This document shows positions 1 through 7,797 of a DNA stretch of 42,927 nucleotides, piece after piece. The notes under the pieces were generated by a model. The model was not told the origin of the DNA. It saw only the letters and a list, made by a program, of their open reading frames with translations, and made no database searches. Position 1 is the first letter of the stretch. Each line of letters begins with the position of its first letter. The stretch comes from JAVBMU01 sp031551755 (GTDB lineage: Bacteria > Actinomycetota > Actinomycetes > Actinomycetales > Cellulomonadaceae), in the NCBI GenBank assembly GCA_031551755.1, contig JAVBNE010000079.1, forward strand, positions 1 to 42,927, in the 5' to 3' direction. A program made the translations under genes and the position numbers.

Positions 1-923
1 AAAGCGAGGTCAAAAGAGTCTTTCATGGCCAAAAGGCCGCTCATGGCCCACGGCGAGGAGCAGTCCATGCGGATTTTGCCGTCGTGATCCACGGGCACGA
101 AGCGGAAGGTGGGGTCATGCTCCGGGTTGGTCACGGCGAGGTTCAGGCCGTAACGCTCCGCAATCGGCTCCCAGTAGGGCAGACTCGCCCCGCCAAGCGG
201 ATTGACCCCCAGCTTGAGCCCGGAGGCCGCAATGGCGTCCATGTCGATGATGTTCGCCAAATCCTCCACATAGCGGGCCACATAGTCATACGCCACCACC
301 AGGCCGGAAGCCCGCGCGCCCCGCAGCGTCATACGCTGCACACGACGGTTGCCGCCAGCCATAAGTTCGGCGGCGCGCCGCTCGATGCGGGCGGTGACGT
401 CGGTGTCAGCCGGGCCGCCGTGCGGCGGGTTGTACTTGAAGCCGCCGTCGCGGGGCGGATTATGCGAGGGGGTGACGACGATCCCGTCGGCCAGCCCCGG
501 ACCGGCGGTCCGCACTCCTTCGACGGAGGCCGCCTCGTTGTGCAGCAGGATCGACTGTGAGACGGCCGGAGTGGGCGTGTACGAGTCGCGGGCGTCGATC
601 ATCACCGTGACCCCCGCGGCTGCCAGCACTTCGACAGCGGTTCGCCACGCGGGCAGCGACAAGGCGTGGGTGTCGCGGCCGATGAACAGCGGCCCGTCCG
701 TGCCCTGGCTGCGCCGGTACTCGACGATGGCGGCGGTGATCGCCACGATATGCGCCTCGTTGAAAGCGTGGTCGAGGCTGGAGCCCCGGTGACCGGAGGT
801 GCCGAAGACGACCTTCTGCGTGGGGTCCTCGACGTCCGGGGCCAAGTCGTAGTAAGCACCGACGACGGCGTCGGCGTCGATGAGGTCGGACGGTTGGGCG
901 GGGGTACCGGCGCGGGGGTCCAT
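1..923 (-). CDS. pgm: Phosphoglucomutase (alpha-D-glucose phosphate-specific), N-terminal part, runs off the left edge
   Basis: Interconverts glucose-1-phosphate and glucose-6-phosphate in the cytoplasm, feeding glycogen, trehalose and envelope sugar nucleotides. Reading the minus strand from the ATG at 923-921 gives about 307 open codons to the window edge. The N-terminus carries VVFGTSGHRGSS near residue 40, GPLFIGRDTHALS near 75 and the phosphoserine loop VTPSHNPPRDGG near 145, which contains the catalytic Ser; GVNPLGGAS follows near residue 230. These match the actinobacterial/gamma-proteobacterial Pgm of about 545 residues, so the metal-binding loop and the C-terminal half lie outside the window. 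An AGGA stands 7 nt before the ATG; CAGGAT six nt before it also resembles the leaderless -10 boxes seen at other genes here. It is transcribed divergently from the DUF5926 gene, with only 39 bp between the two starts. Confidence 0.93.
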   Translation of the reverse strand, partial: MDPRAGTPAQPSDLIDADAVVGAYYDLAPDVEDPTQKVVFGTSGHRGSSLDHAFNEAHIVAITAAIVEYRRSQGTDGPLFIGRDTHALSLPAWRTAVEVLAAAGVTVMIDARDSYTPTPAVSQSILLHNEAASVEGVRTAGPGLADGIVVTPSHNPPRDGGFKYNPPHGGPADTDVTARIERRAAELMAGGNRRVQRMTLRGARASGLVVAYDYVARYVEDLANIIDMDAIAASGLKLGVNPLGGASLPYWEPIAERYGLNLAVTNPEHDPTFRFVPVDHDGKIRMDCSSPWAMSGLLAMKDSFDLA

Positions 924-950
924 GAACTGATCCTGCCACCATCCCCCCGC

Positions 951-956
951 TAGGAT
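951..956 (+). promoter_or_regulatory. -10 box TAGGAT of a probable leaderless transcript (DUF5926 gene)
   Basis: TAGGAT ends 6 nt before the ATG at 963, the spacing expected if transcription starts at the A of the start codon. An AGGA within it could also act as a Shine-Dalgarno, so the leaderless reading is an inference supported by the same layout at seven other genes here. Confidence 0.5.
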
Positions 957-962
957 CGGCTC

Positions 963-1787
963 ATGGCAAAGAACCCTTCGTCCGACTTCGTCCCGCGGCC
1001 CTTTCAAGGGCTGCCGGGGGAACCGGATTGGGTGGCCTTGCGCGAGGTGGTGCCCGCGGCGTCGGCCACCGCCCGGACCACGGCCGACTACGGCAGCCGC
1101 GAGGTGCTGGTCGTCACCGTGCTCCCGGCCGAATGGGTCGCCCTGCACCGGCAGGACGGCGTCATCCTGCTGGCCTTACAGGCGTTGGCCGGTTCCAGTG
1201 ATACGAGTCGCAGCCTGGCCGCTGTACTGCTGGAGGCACTCGAAGTGGAGCCGGGAACCGGCGTGACGGCCGGTGCGTTGCCTGGCCCAGGGCCGCGCCT
1301 TCAGGACATCCTCGACCTGAACCATCCCTTCGAGGTCACGGTGCACGACGATTTCAGCTTCTGGCTGGACCCGTCGACTGAGCGAACGCCGGAGATCACC
1401 GCCTCCCTGGCGGAATCGGCCGAGTCGATGGTGCCGACAGTCAAGCTCTCCTCGTTGCCTAGCGCATACTGGTGCCGGATGAGCCGTGAGTTCGTCCGGT
1501 GGGCGAGGTCGGAGCCGGAGGATGAGCTGATCGACGCGATCGCCCGGCTGCACGCCGCCCGGGAATCTGGGTTGGCGGGTGGCCGGTTCGTCGGGGCCTT
1601 CCGATCCTCCGGGTTGTCGGTGCCGGTCTGGGAGTTGCCGTCGGGAACTACGGCAGCCGATGTGGAGGGCCCGATCGTGGAGTTGGGTGAGCGCCTCGAC
1701 GCGGCGCTCGCGGTGACGGAGCCGCTGGACGCGAATCAGCGCCGAGCGCGTGCGGGGATCGTGTCAAGGCAGGTGACCCTCCGCTGA
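963..1787 (+). CDS. DUF5926 family protein
   Basis: A 274-residue protein of unknown function. The opening, with PRPFQGLPGEPDWVALREVVPA at residues 12-33, and the sequence VTVLPAEWVALHRQDG near 52 recall the actinobacterial DUF5926 family (from memory). It has no signal peptide, no membrane segment and no catalytic motif I can name. The family is often encoded beside a GT2 glycosyltransferase, as it is here: the next gene starts 120 bp downstream. The start ATG at 963 follows the -10-like TAGGAT by 6 nt. It is divergent from pgm, sharing a very short intergenic region. Function unknown; I infer only a conserved actinobacterial housekeeping role. Confidence 0.8.
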   Translation: MAKNPSSDFVPRPFQGLPGEPDWVALREVVPAASATARTTADYGSREVLVVTVLPAEWVALHRQDGVILLALQALAGSSDTSRSLAAVLLEALEVEPGTGVTAGALPGPGPRLQDILDLNHPFEVTVHDDFSFWLDPSTERTPEITASLAESAESMVPTVKLSSLPSAYWCRMSREFVRWARSEPEDELIDAIARLHAARESGLAGGRFVGAFRSSGLSVPVWELPSGTTAADVEGPIVELGERLDAALAVTEPLDANQRRARAGIVSRQVTLR

Positions 1788-1894
1788 AAGGGGGAACGAG
1801 TGCGGCGTATACGGTCAAAACGCCAGGGGACGGACGTCGTGGAAGCGATTTTTGGGCGTAGGCGTGGGAATTTCCCTGCCAAGTCTTTGCCCGT

Positions 1895-1900
1895 TAGGCT
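1895..1900 (+). promoter_or_regulatory. -10 box TAGGCT deciding the start of the glycosyltransferase
   Basis: TAGGCT lies exactly 7 nt before the GTG at 1908, favouring a leaderless start there over the in-frame GTG at 1800. Confidence 0.5.
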
Positions 1901-1907
1901 GGGTTCT

Positions 1908-2780
1908 GTGAACGCGGACATGGAGTCGATGTCACCCGAAGAGGCGGGTGACGATACGCGGTCGGTTCCGTCCCAGCTGCAGGCGCGGTTTGCCTCGGGC
2001 GCGCGTGCCAAAACCCCCCGGCCACAGGCTTCCGGCGGGCTACCGGGTCGCGAGTTGCGGCAGCGGGTGGCCGTCGTGATTCCCGCCAAGGACGAAGCGG
2101 CGCGAATCGCGAACACGGTGCGCTCGGCCAAGGCGATCCCCCATGTGGACCTCGTACTCGTCGTCGATGACGGGTCGGAGGACGACACCCAGGGCGTCGC
2201 CCGCGAGGCCGGCGCCGTCGTCGTGCGCCATTCGCATAATCGCGGCAAGGCGGCGGCGATGGAGACGGGGGCTGCGGTCGTGGCAATGCGTGACGCCGCC
2301 GACCGGCCGGCACGGCTTCTGTTGTTCATCGATGGTGACCTGGGTGAGACGGCCGTCAACACGGCGCCGTTGGTCGAGCCCGTCCTGGAGGGCAAGGCGG
2401 ATGTCACCATCGCATTGCTCCCGCCTCAGCCCGGTGCCGGGGGACGCGGCATCGTGGTCGGCGCCGCTCGGCGGGCTATCGCCTCGATGACCGGATGGAC
2501 ACCCACACAGCCGCTCTCCGGCATGCGTTGCCTGACTCGTGAAGCCTTCGAGGCCGCGACTCCGTTGGCCCACGGCTGGGGGGTGGAGGCGGGGATGACG
2601 ATCGACCTGCTACGTCAGGGCTACGTGGCGCTGGAGGTGCCGTGCGATCTCCGGCACCGTCCCTCGGGCTCTGACTGGCGCGGTCAGCTGCACCGTGCGG
2701 CGCAGTACCGTGACGTCCAGCTGGCGATCAACGTCCGGCGGATGCGCGGCGCAGTCGAACACGTCCGGATCGGGAACTGA
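1908..2780 (+). CDS. Family 2 glycosyltransferase
   Basis: A 290-residue GT-A fold glycosyltransferase that probably moves a sugar from a nucleotide donor in the cytoplasm; acceptor unknown. VAVVIPAKDE near residue 54 is the first beta strand, VVDDGSEDDT near 86 binds the nucleotide, HNRGKAAAMETG near 108 is the typical GT2 loop, and IDGDLGE near 138 supplies the DxD-like metal site. SGMRCLTREAF and a downstream basic stretch resemble glucosyl-3-phosphoglycerate synthase/DPM1-like enzymes but do not prove it. No membrane helices. I prefer the GTG at 1908 because TAGGCT sits 7 nt upstream; an alternative GTG at 1800 has a GGGGG Shine-Dalgarno and adds 36 residues without family similarity. The 3' end overlaps the convergent membrane gene by 53 bp. 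Confidence 0.85.
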   Translation: MNADMESMSPEEAGDDTRSVPSQLQARFASGARAKTPRPQASGGLPGRELRQRVAVVIPAKDEAARIANTVRSAKAIPHVDLVLVVDDGSEDDTQGVAREAGAVVVRHSHNRGKAAAMETGAAVVAMRDAADRPARLLLFIDGDLGETAVNTAPLVEPVLEGKADVTIALLPPQPGAGGRGIVVGAARRAIASMTGWTPTQPLSGMRCLTREAFEAATPLAHGWGVEAGMTIDLLRQGYVALEVPCDLRHRPSGSDWRGQLHRAAQYRDVQLAINVRRMRGAVEHVRIGN

Positions 2781-5700
2781 CCGTCTTCTCGACGGTCTGC
2801 GCGGCGCCCTCTGCGGGCTCGGTGTCCACCGACGGTTCGCCCACCCGGCCCTCGTCGGTTCCGGCCGGTGTGCTGACGGCCGCGTCGTCGGCCTCCGTGC
2901 TGCGCACTATAAGCAGCCCCACGATCGGGATCGCCGCGAACAACATGATGATCGCGACCCGCACCCCGTAATCGTTGAGGACTCCACCCGCGATGGCCGC
3001 GACCAGGAGGGAGACCAGGGTGGGGCGCATCAGCGGCCATTGCCGGTCGATCCGGTCGAGCCAAGCCGCCCGCAGCGGAACCCGTTTCCACAGCACGCAG
3101 ATCAGCGCGATCACAACCACCAGTGTGAGCCCGGCCGGAAAACCGCTGGTGACGGTCCGCCCCGCATAGGCAGCCTTCCGCATCACCGTTTCCCAGGCTG
3201 TGCCGTCGATGACGGACTGCACGAAGATCCCCAGATGCGAGCGTTGATCGGCAGGCCCCATCCAATCGACAAAGCCGATGACCCCCACCGCAAGAACGCC
3301 CGCGATCGAGATGACCGCGAACCGCCGCAGGGTGATCTTGATCCCGGCGACGGCCGCGACCAGGATCGCGAAGGTCGGCACGAGCACCAATCCGCCGCCG
3401 ACGTCGGCACCGAGCGACGGCCAGAGGTCGACGATCAAGGCGATGGTGCCGATGGCCACGGCGCAGGTCACGGCGATCCGCTTGTGACCACGGTTAAGCC
3501 ACCAGGTGGCACACGCCGCGGCCGCGAAGAGTGCCCCCACCACGTAGACGGAGTAGGTCGGGTTTCCGAATCCGTAGAACCGGCCGCCGAGGGTGGGCGC
3601 CGGCCCTAAGGGTCCACCGCGGTGCAGCGGCGTGCCGAGCGCCGCATCGAGCGAGAGTACGCCGAAGGTGATGGCGCCCAGCAGTCCCGGTCCCGCCCAC
3701 AGGGGCAACCTCGGAACCATCGCGGCCACCCCGGCGATGATCGCGGTGGAGGCCATCAGGGCGGCCCACATGGTAAGGGTCACCGGTTCGAACCGCCACC
3801 ATGACCACACCGACACCAGGAAAGTTGCCGGTGCGATCGCCGCCAGCACCAGGAATGTACGGTCCAGGCCCGTGCGGAGCGTGGCCCGTATCCGGGAGCG
3901 CCGGATACGTGGGAGGACGAGGATCGCCAGCGCCAGCAGGGCCAACCCGAGGTAGATCGGGGTGATCGTGACCGTGCCGGTGATCCGGCGCAGGGAGTGG
4001 TCGCGAGAACTGAGATCGGCCAGCTGGTCGACGGTGGCGTGAATGCTCACCGGCCGGGCGCCCGAGGCCAGATAGGGGGCGCCGGCGAAGTCGGCCGGCA
4101 CCGAGGCGCCTACAGCGGCCACGATCGTCAACGGCAGATCGAGGAGACGGATCACTCCTTCCCAGTGGGTGGAGGCCGTCGTCAGGTACCGCGGCGTGGC
4201 CGGGCCGGCGGGTTCGGTGACCCCGACACCCAGCCAGATCCGGCCGGGGGCGGGGTTGCCGGTGTCGACGAGGATGATCTTCGCGTTGTCCGGAGCGGCC
4301 CTCAGAACGTCTCGGACGCCGGTATCGACTGCGCGCAAGGCTTCTTGCCGGGCCGGTCCGTCGGCTGTGGTGCCAGGTTGGTTCGCCGGCCGGGTGGAGT
4401 ACGGTGCGCTCCCGACGTCGACCATGGTGATCGGGCAGGAGAAGACGTCGGTCGGCCGGGTGGTGACCTCACTGAGGCGCCGGTATCGGGCCACTTGGCC
4501 CTCGGCGTCTGCGAGCGCCAGGGCGGCGCGAGGTCCGACTGCCGTCGCGCAGGCATCGGTCGAGCGGATCGCGCCGGCCAGCACCCCGAGCGTCGGCTTG
4601 TATTCGGAGCGGTGTTGCACGGCGCCGAGGTCCGACCAACCCTGGACGACGGCGCCTCCGGCGGTGGTGGCGCTCGTCCTGACCGACCAAGGCAGGCAGG
4701 TCCAGCGGCCGTGTACACGTTCGCCGGTGATCGGTGAGCGGCCGGCCGACAGTGCCAACCAGCCGGCGCCATCACATGACCCGTTGGCACCGGTGATGGC
4801 GGCGGTGACCCCGGCTGCCCCAGCGCCGTCGCGAAGCATCCCCCACAGCGTCGGCGTGGCCGACTCGCTGACATCCTGCCAACGCAGACCCGAGGTCCCG
4901 ATGATGACGAGTTGATCGCCCTTGTCCACGATGGGCTGCCCGACAGTGGTGGGCACCGCCCCCGCAGCCACCAGAGGGGCGGGGGCCGGTACCAGCAAGG
5001 TCGCCAGGAGCAGCGTGATGAGCAGCCCACCGCCGGTCGCGAGGAGCGCGGCCGGCATATGCCGGGGCGCTCGCGTGGCGGGCATGCGGGCTTCGGTAAG
5101 CGTTGCGGGTCCGGCGGTCTCGGCCTCAAGCACCGGGTTCCGGGACCCGGCCGCCGCAGATTCAGTGACGGGCAGGTCCGCGAGGAAGGTCGCGACGAGC
5201 AGAGAGACGGAGACCAGCAGGAACACCACCGCGATCACGATGCCGGAGTCGTTGAGCGCCGAGCCGACGGAGGCGGCCAGAATGAGCGCGCAGACGATCG
5301 GTCGCAAAGTGGGCCAGCGGCGGTAAGCGGTCCGTACTTCGGTCAGTTTGAACCGTTCCGGGTGAAGGGCTGCGAATGCTGCGGCGACGAAGCCGACGAG
5401 CGCGAGGGCGCCACCGGCGTTCGCGATGGTCGCCCAGGCTCCGCGGGCCTTCCGGGAGACCACCGGGAGGGCATCGCCATCGACGACGTTCTGCACGAAG
5501 TCGCCCAGGTGAGTGCTGGTGGCGGGCATCAGCCAATCGATGATGGAGATGGCGGCGACGACCACGACTGTGGTCAGCACAACCCACAGGACGCGGCGGG
5601 TCGTGATCCGGACTCCACCGACGAGGAGCGCGAGCACCGTGAAGGCCGGCACGAGCGCGAGGATGCCGCCGAAGTCGGCGCCGAAGGCCGGCCAGCCGTC

Positions 5701-7380
5701 CACGACGACTGTGATGACGCCGACGGCCGCGACTGTGAGGATCGCCCCCCGGCGGCGGCCGGCGGTCAGGAACCAGGTTGCGAGCGCTCCGGCGAGGACG
5801 GTGGCGGCCACCGCGTAGACCGCGAAGGTCATGTTGTTGAAGCCGTAGAACCGGGCACCCATCGCGGGTGAGGGGCCGATGAGCGAACCCTGTTGGAGGG
5901 TCGTGCGGGTCAGTCCGTCAACGGTCAGGATGAGCCACGTCAAAGCGGAGGAGGCGGCGGCGAGCCGCCAGGGTGCCGGTGGTAGCAGTCGGCTGCTGAA
6001 CCAGGCGAGCAGGGCTAGTCCACAGGTGGCGGCGGCGAGCCCGAAGGTGAGCACGAAGGTGGGTGCGGGGGCGACCCACCAACGGGTCAGCGTGGCGAGC
6101 GAGGCCGCTGCGGGCGCGCAGCCGACCAGGAGGGCGATGGCGGCAAGCGCACGGGTGCCGGCCGGTCCGGGAGGCAGGGGGAGCCCGCGCCGGGTGGAGT
6201 GCCGACGAGCCACGATGGTCGCGGCGAGGGCTGCGAGCAAGATCGCGATGAGTGCTCCGACCAGGACGGGCATGAATGTCGAGATGGTGGAGGACAGTAC
6301 GTTGAGGTAGGCACGGTTCTCCACCGTCCTGGCTATCCCCATCCGGCGTTCGTCGCCGGCTTCCAGGGTGGTGCCGACCAGATGGTCGGAGGCCGCGCCA
6401 GCCGCGGTAGTGACGGTTGCGGTGAGGTCGGTGAGCTGGGCGATGCCTTGCCAGCGGGTGGAATCCGAGCGGAGCCAGGTGGCGGTGTTTCCCGGGGCTC
6501 GCCAGTCGACGACGACCTGGAATCCCTGGGGGGCTTGGGGGGTGTTCGCCACCCCTGCGATCAGGAGGCGGCCACCTCGGGGCATCACGTTCATGACGTG
6601 CTTCAGGCTGTCGTCGAGGGCTGTGAGCGCGGTCCGTCTGCTGGCGGAATCCTCCGGCAGGACGCCTTGATCGATGACGGTCAGGCCTGGGGCCGTCAGC
6701 TGGGTGTCCGGTAGGGCGGCGAGCGACGGGGCGTAATTCGCCACCTGTCCGGTGCTGTTCGCGAGCATGAGCGCGGCACCGGGGCCGACTGCGGTGGCAC
6801 GCGCGTTGGCCTCGGTCAACAGGGCGCCGAGGGTGCCCGGGGATGGGTGGGTTGCCGGTTCGGCATCGGTGACGGGCACCAACGTCGACCACTCGGGGAT
6901 GGTGGCGGGTCCGACGCCGGCGGGCTTGGTGGTGGCCGGCACTGGGACCGCCGGACAGTCCGCGACGCTGTCCCCGACGCCGTCGACGTCGATGCCCCCG
7001 GTGGGCGCCTCGTCGGTGGTCGTGACCGGGTCGATGCGGCGTCCGGCCGAAAGGGTCAGCCAGGCGTCGAGGGGGCAGACGACTGCGCCTCGGTCCCCCA
7101 TCGGGATTGAGCCCACGGAGCTCTCGTCGAGCATGTTCCACAGGTGCGGGGTACGGGCGACGGTGACGTCCGTCCAACGCAGTCCACCGACGCCCACCAG
7201 CACGGTGGTTCGGGCCGTCGCCTGTGGGGGATCGGCGGGTGAACTGTCGGAGGGTGCTGCGGTGGCGGCCGGCGCGACGGGCAGAATCGCCGCCGTGCCA
7301 AGCAGTGCTCCGATGACGGCCCGTCGGACGAGCCGGACCGTTCTGGGCACGGTCGGGGCCGTGGGAGCAGGCGCAGTCAC
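2728..7380 (-). CDS. Giant membrane protein: tandem fusion of two alkaline-phosphatase-like/polytopic modules
   Basis: A 1550-residue protein with an N-terminal signal/anchor segment (about 17-42). It consists of two homologous halves. Half 1 (about 58-745) opens with VLVGVGGLRWTDV, half 2 (about 820-1510) with LVIIGTSGLRWQDV; both follow with TPxLWxML, LTLSAGR/LALSAGR and a roughly 300-residue extracytoplasmic domain that resembles alkaline-phosphatase-superfamily proteins. Each then has about ten membrane helices including the pairs ARFYGFNN/GRFYGFGN, FGADFGGILALVP/LGADVGGGLVLVP, THLGDFVQNVVDG/SHLGIFVQSVIDG and ALNDSGI/VLNDYGV. Classical metal-binding Asp/His residues of the superfamily are not obvious, so enzymatic activity is uncertain. 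Start is GTG 7380, 6 nt after TACGCT (leaderless pattern). The halves are diverged, so the duplication is old, but the DNA reads as one uninterrupted frame. Likely an envelope or polysaccharide-related protein; substrate unknown. Confidence 0.85.
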   Translation of the reverse strand: MTAPAPTAPTVPRTVRLVRRAVIGALLGTAAILPVAPAATAAPSDSSPADPPQATARTTVLVGVGGLRWTDVTVARTPHLWNMLDESSVGSIPMGDRGAVVCPLDAWLTLSAGRRIDPVTTTDEAPTGGIDVDGVGDSVADCPAVPVPATTKPAGVGPATIPEWSTLVPVTDAEPATHPSPGTLGALLTEANARATAVGPGAALMLANSTGQVANYAPSLAALPDTQLTAPGLTVIDQGVLPEDSASRRTALTALDDSLKHVMNVMPRGGRLLIAGVANTPQAPQGFQVVVDWRAPGNTATWLRSDSTRWQGIAQLTDLTATVTTAAGAASDHLVGTTLEAGDERRMGIARTVENRAYLNVLSSTISTFMPVLVGALIAILLAALAATIVARRHSTRRGLPLPPGPAGTRALAAIALLVGCAPAAASLATLTRWWVAPAPTFVLTFGLAAATCGLALLAWFSSRLLPPAPWRLAAASSALTWLILTVDGLTRTTLQQGSLIGPSPAMGARFYGFNNMTFAVYAVAATVLAGALATWFLTAGRRRGAILTVAAVGVITVVVDGWPAFGADFGGILALVPAFTVLALLVGGVRITTRRVLWVVLTTVVVVAAISIIDWLMPATSTHLGDFVQNVVDGDALPVVSRKARGAWATIANAGGALALVGFVAAAFAALHPERFKLTEVRTAYRRWPTLRPIVCALILAASVGSALNDSGIVIAVVFLLVSVSLLVATFLADLPVTESAAAGSRNPVLEAETAGPATLTEARMPATRAPRHMPAALLATGGGLLITLLLATLLVPAPAPLVAAGAVPTTVGQPIVDKGDQLVIIGTSGLRWQDVSESATPTLWGMLRDGAGAAGVTAAITGANGSCDGAGWLALSAGRSPITGERVHGRWTCLPWSVRTSATTAGGAVVQGWSDLGAVQHRSEYKPTLGVLAGAIRSTDACATAVGPRAALALADAEGQVARYRRLSEVTTRPTDVFSCPITMVDVGSAPYSTRPANQPGTTADGPARQEALRAVDTGVRDVLRAAPDNAKIILVDTGNPAPGRIWLGVGVTEPAGPATPRYLTTASTHWEGVIRLLDLPLTIVAAVGASVPADFAGAPYLASGARPVSIHATVDQLADLSSRDHSLRRITGTVTITPIYLGLALLALAILVLPRIRRSRIRATLRTGLDRTFLVLAAIAPATFLVSVWSWWRFEPVTLTMWAALMASTAIIAGVAAMVPRLPLWAGPGLLGAITFGVLSLDAALGTPLHRGGPLGPAPTLGGRFYGFGNPTYSVYVVGALFAAAACATWWLNRGHKRIAVTCAVAIGTIALIVDLWPSLGADVGGGLVLVPTFAILVAAVAGIKITLRRFAVISIAGVLAVGVIGFVDWMGPADQRSHLGIFVQSVIDGTAWETVMRKAAYAGRTVTSGFPAGLTLVVVIALICVLWKRVPLRAAWLDRIDRQWPLMRPTLVSLLVAAIAGGVLNDYGVRVAIIMLFAAIPIVGLLIVRSTEADDAAVSTPAGTDEGRVGEPSVDTEPAEGAAQTVEKTVSSRSGRVRLRRASAGR

Positions 7381-7386
7381 CGCCCT

Positions 7387-7392
7387 AGCGTA
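7387..7392 (-). promoter_or_regulatory. -10 box TACGCT, leaderless pattern for the giant membrane gene
   Basis: On the minus strand TACGCT is followed by 6 nt and the GTG at 7380; no Shine-Dalgarno is needed for this start. Confidence 0.45.
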
Positions 7393-7530
7393 CGGGGGTG
7401 GAGGCGGGCCGAGGCGCGCCGAGGTGCCGTGCTCACTTCCCCTCCACGAAGACTTCGCTCGGTACTCGACGGACCCGCCGATATGGGGAGGCCGACCTGG
7501 ACTACCCCGCCGGCGACATGAACAAGGTAT

Positions 7531-7544
7531 GGTACTTGGGTACC
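7531..7544. promoter_or_regulatory. Inverted repeat GGTAC-N4-GTACC upstream of the beta-helix gene promoter
   Basis: Perfect 5-bp arms 15 bp upstream of the -35 box at 7560. An unusually A+T-rich stretch with GAATAT repeated twice (about 7545-7559) separates them. The position suits an activator or UP-like site; no regulator can be named. Confidence 0.35.
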
Positions 7545-7559
7545 TGAATATATGAATAT

Positions 7560-7588
7560 TTGACGAGTCGCCGACCTCGCCCTAGGCT
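7560..7588 (+). promoter_or_regulatory. Strong housekeeping-type promoter TTGACG-N17-TAGGCT
   Basis: TTGACG (7560-7565), a 17-nt spacer and TAGGCT (7583-7588) predict transcription starting near 7595, about 200 nt before the beta-helix protein start at 7798. It is the best sigma-70-like promoter in the window. Confidence 0.65.
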
Positions 7589-7609
7589 CATGTAAAACGG
7601 AGAATAGCA

Positions 7610-7666
7610 ATGAAAAATGGCCATTTGGCCGAAACCGAGCCGGGCATGGTCCAGTTGTCCCAGTAA
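7610..7666 (+). CDS. Possible 18-residue leader peptide
   Basis: An ATG at 7610 preceded by GGAG at 7599-7602 (7-nt spacing) opens an 18-codon frame, MKNGHLAETEPGMVQLSQ, ending in TAA at 7664. It lies within the predicted mRNA leader of the beta-helix gene and contains the 12-bp palindrome AAATGGCCATTT (7615-7626). It has no run of one regulatory amino acid, so classical attenuation is not indicated. The remaining 130 nt up to the next gene contain CAGATG/CATCTG arms flanking a GGGCG/CGCCC hairpin just before the Shine-Dalgarno. It may be a translated upstream ORF or chance. Confidence 0.35.
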   Translation: MKNGHLAETEPGMVQLSQ

Positions 7667-7797
7667 GGCGAGCGCCTGCTCCCGAAGATTTTCATCCACT
7701 GAAGGACGGGTGAAAAGTGGCGATTTGACGAAGGAACCAGGCCAGATGCTTTACTCGTCCTGCGAAGGGCGACCGCCCAGCCATCTGAGGGAGTGAA

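Larger units (their letters stand above)
7381..7797. other. 417-bp divergent control region between the giant membrane gene and the beta-helix gene
   Basis: Contains the leaderless-type promoter of the minus-strand gene at its left end, an A+T-rich patch near 7520-7562, a good plus-strand promoter, a possible leader ORF, a 12-bp palindrome and a hairpin next to the ribosome binding site GGGAG at 7789-7793. I could not match it to a known riboswitch. Confidence 0.6.

Noticed and set aside
460..942. Arg-rich 160-residue minus-strand frame at the left end
   Set aside because: It is a shifted frame of phosphoglucomutase; the correct frame from ATG 923 shows the catalytic loop TPSHNPP.
4912..5871. 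319-residue plus-strand frame opposite the giant membrane gene
   Set aside because: Gly/Asp/Arg/His-rich, no fold signature; an antisense shadow of the high-G+C membrane gene.
7590..7797. Known riboswitch (c-di-GMP, c-di-AMP, cobalamin) in the leader of the beta-helix gene
   Set aside because: The conserved core sequences of these classes could not be found by eye.
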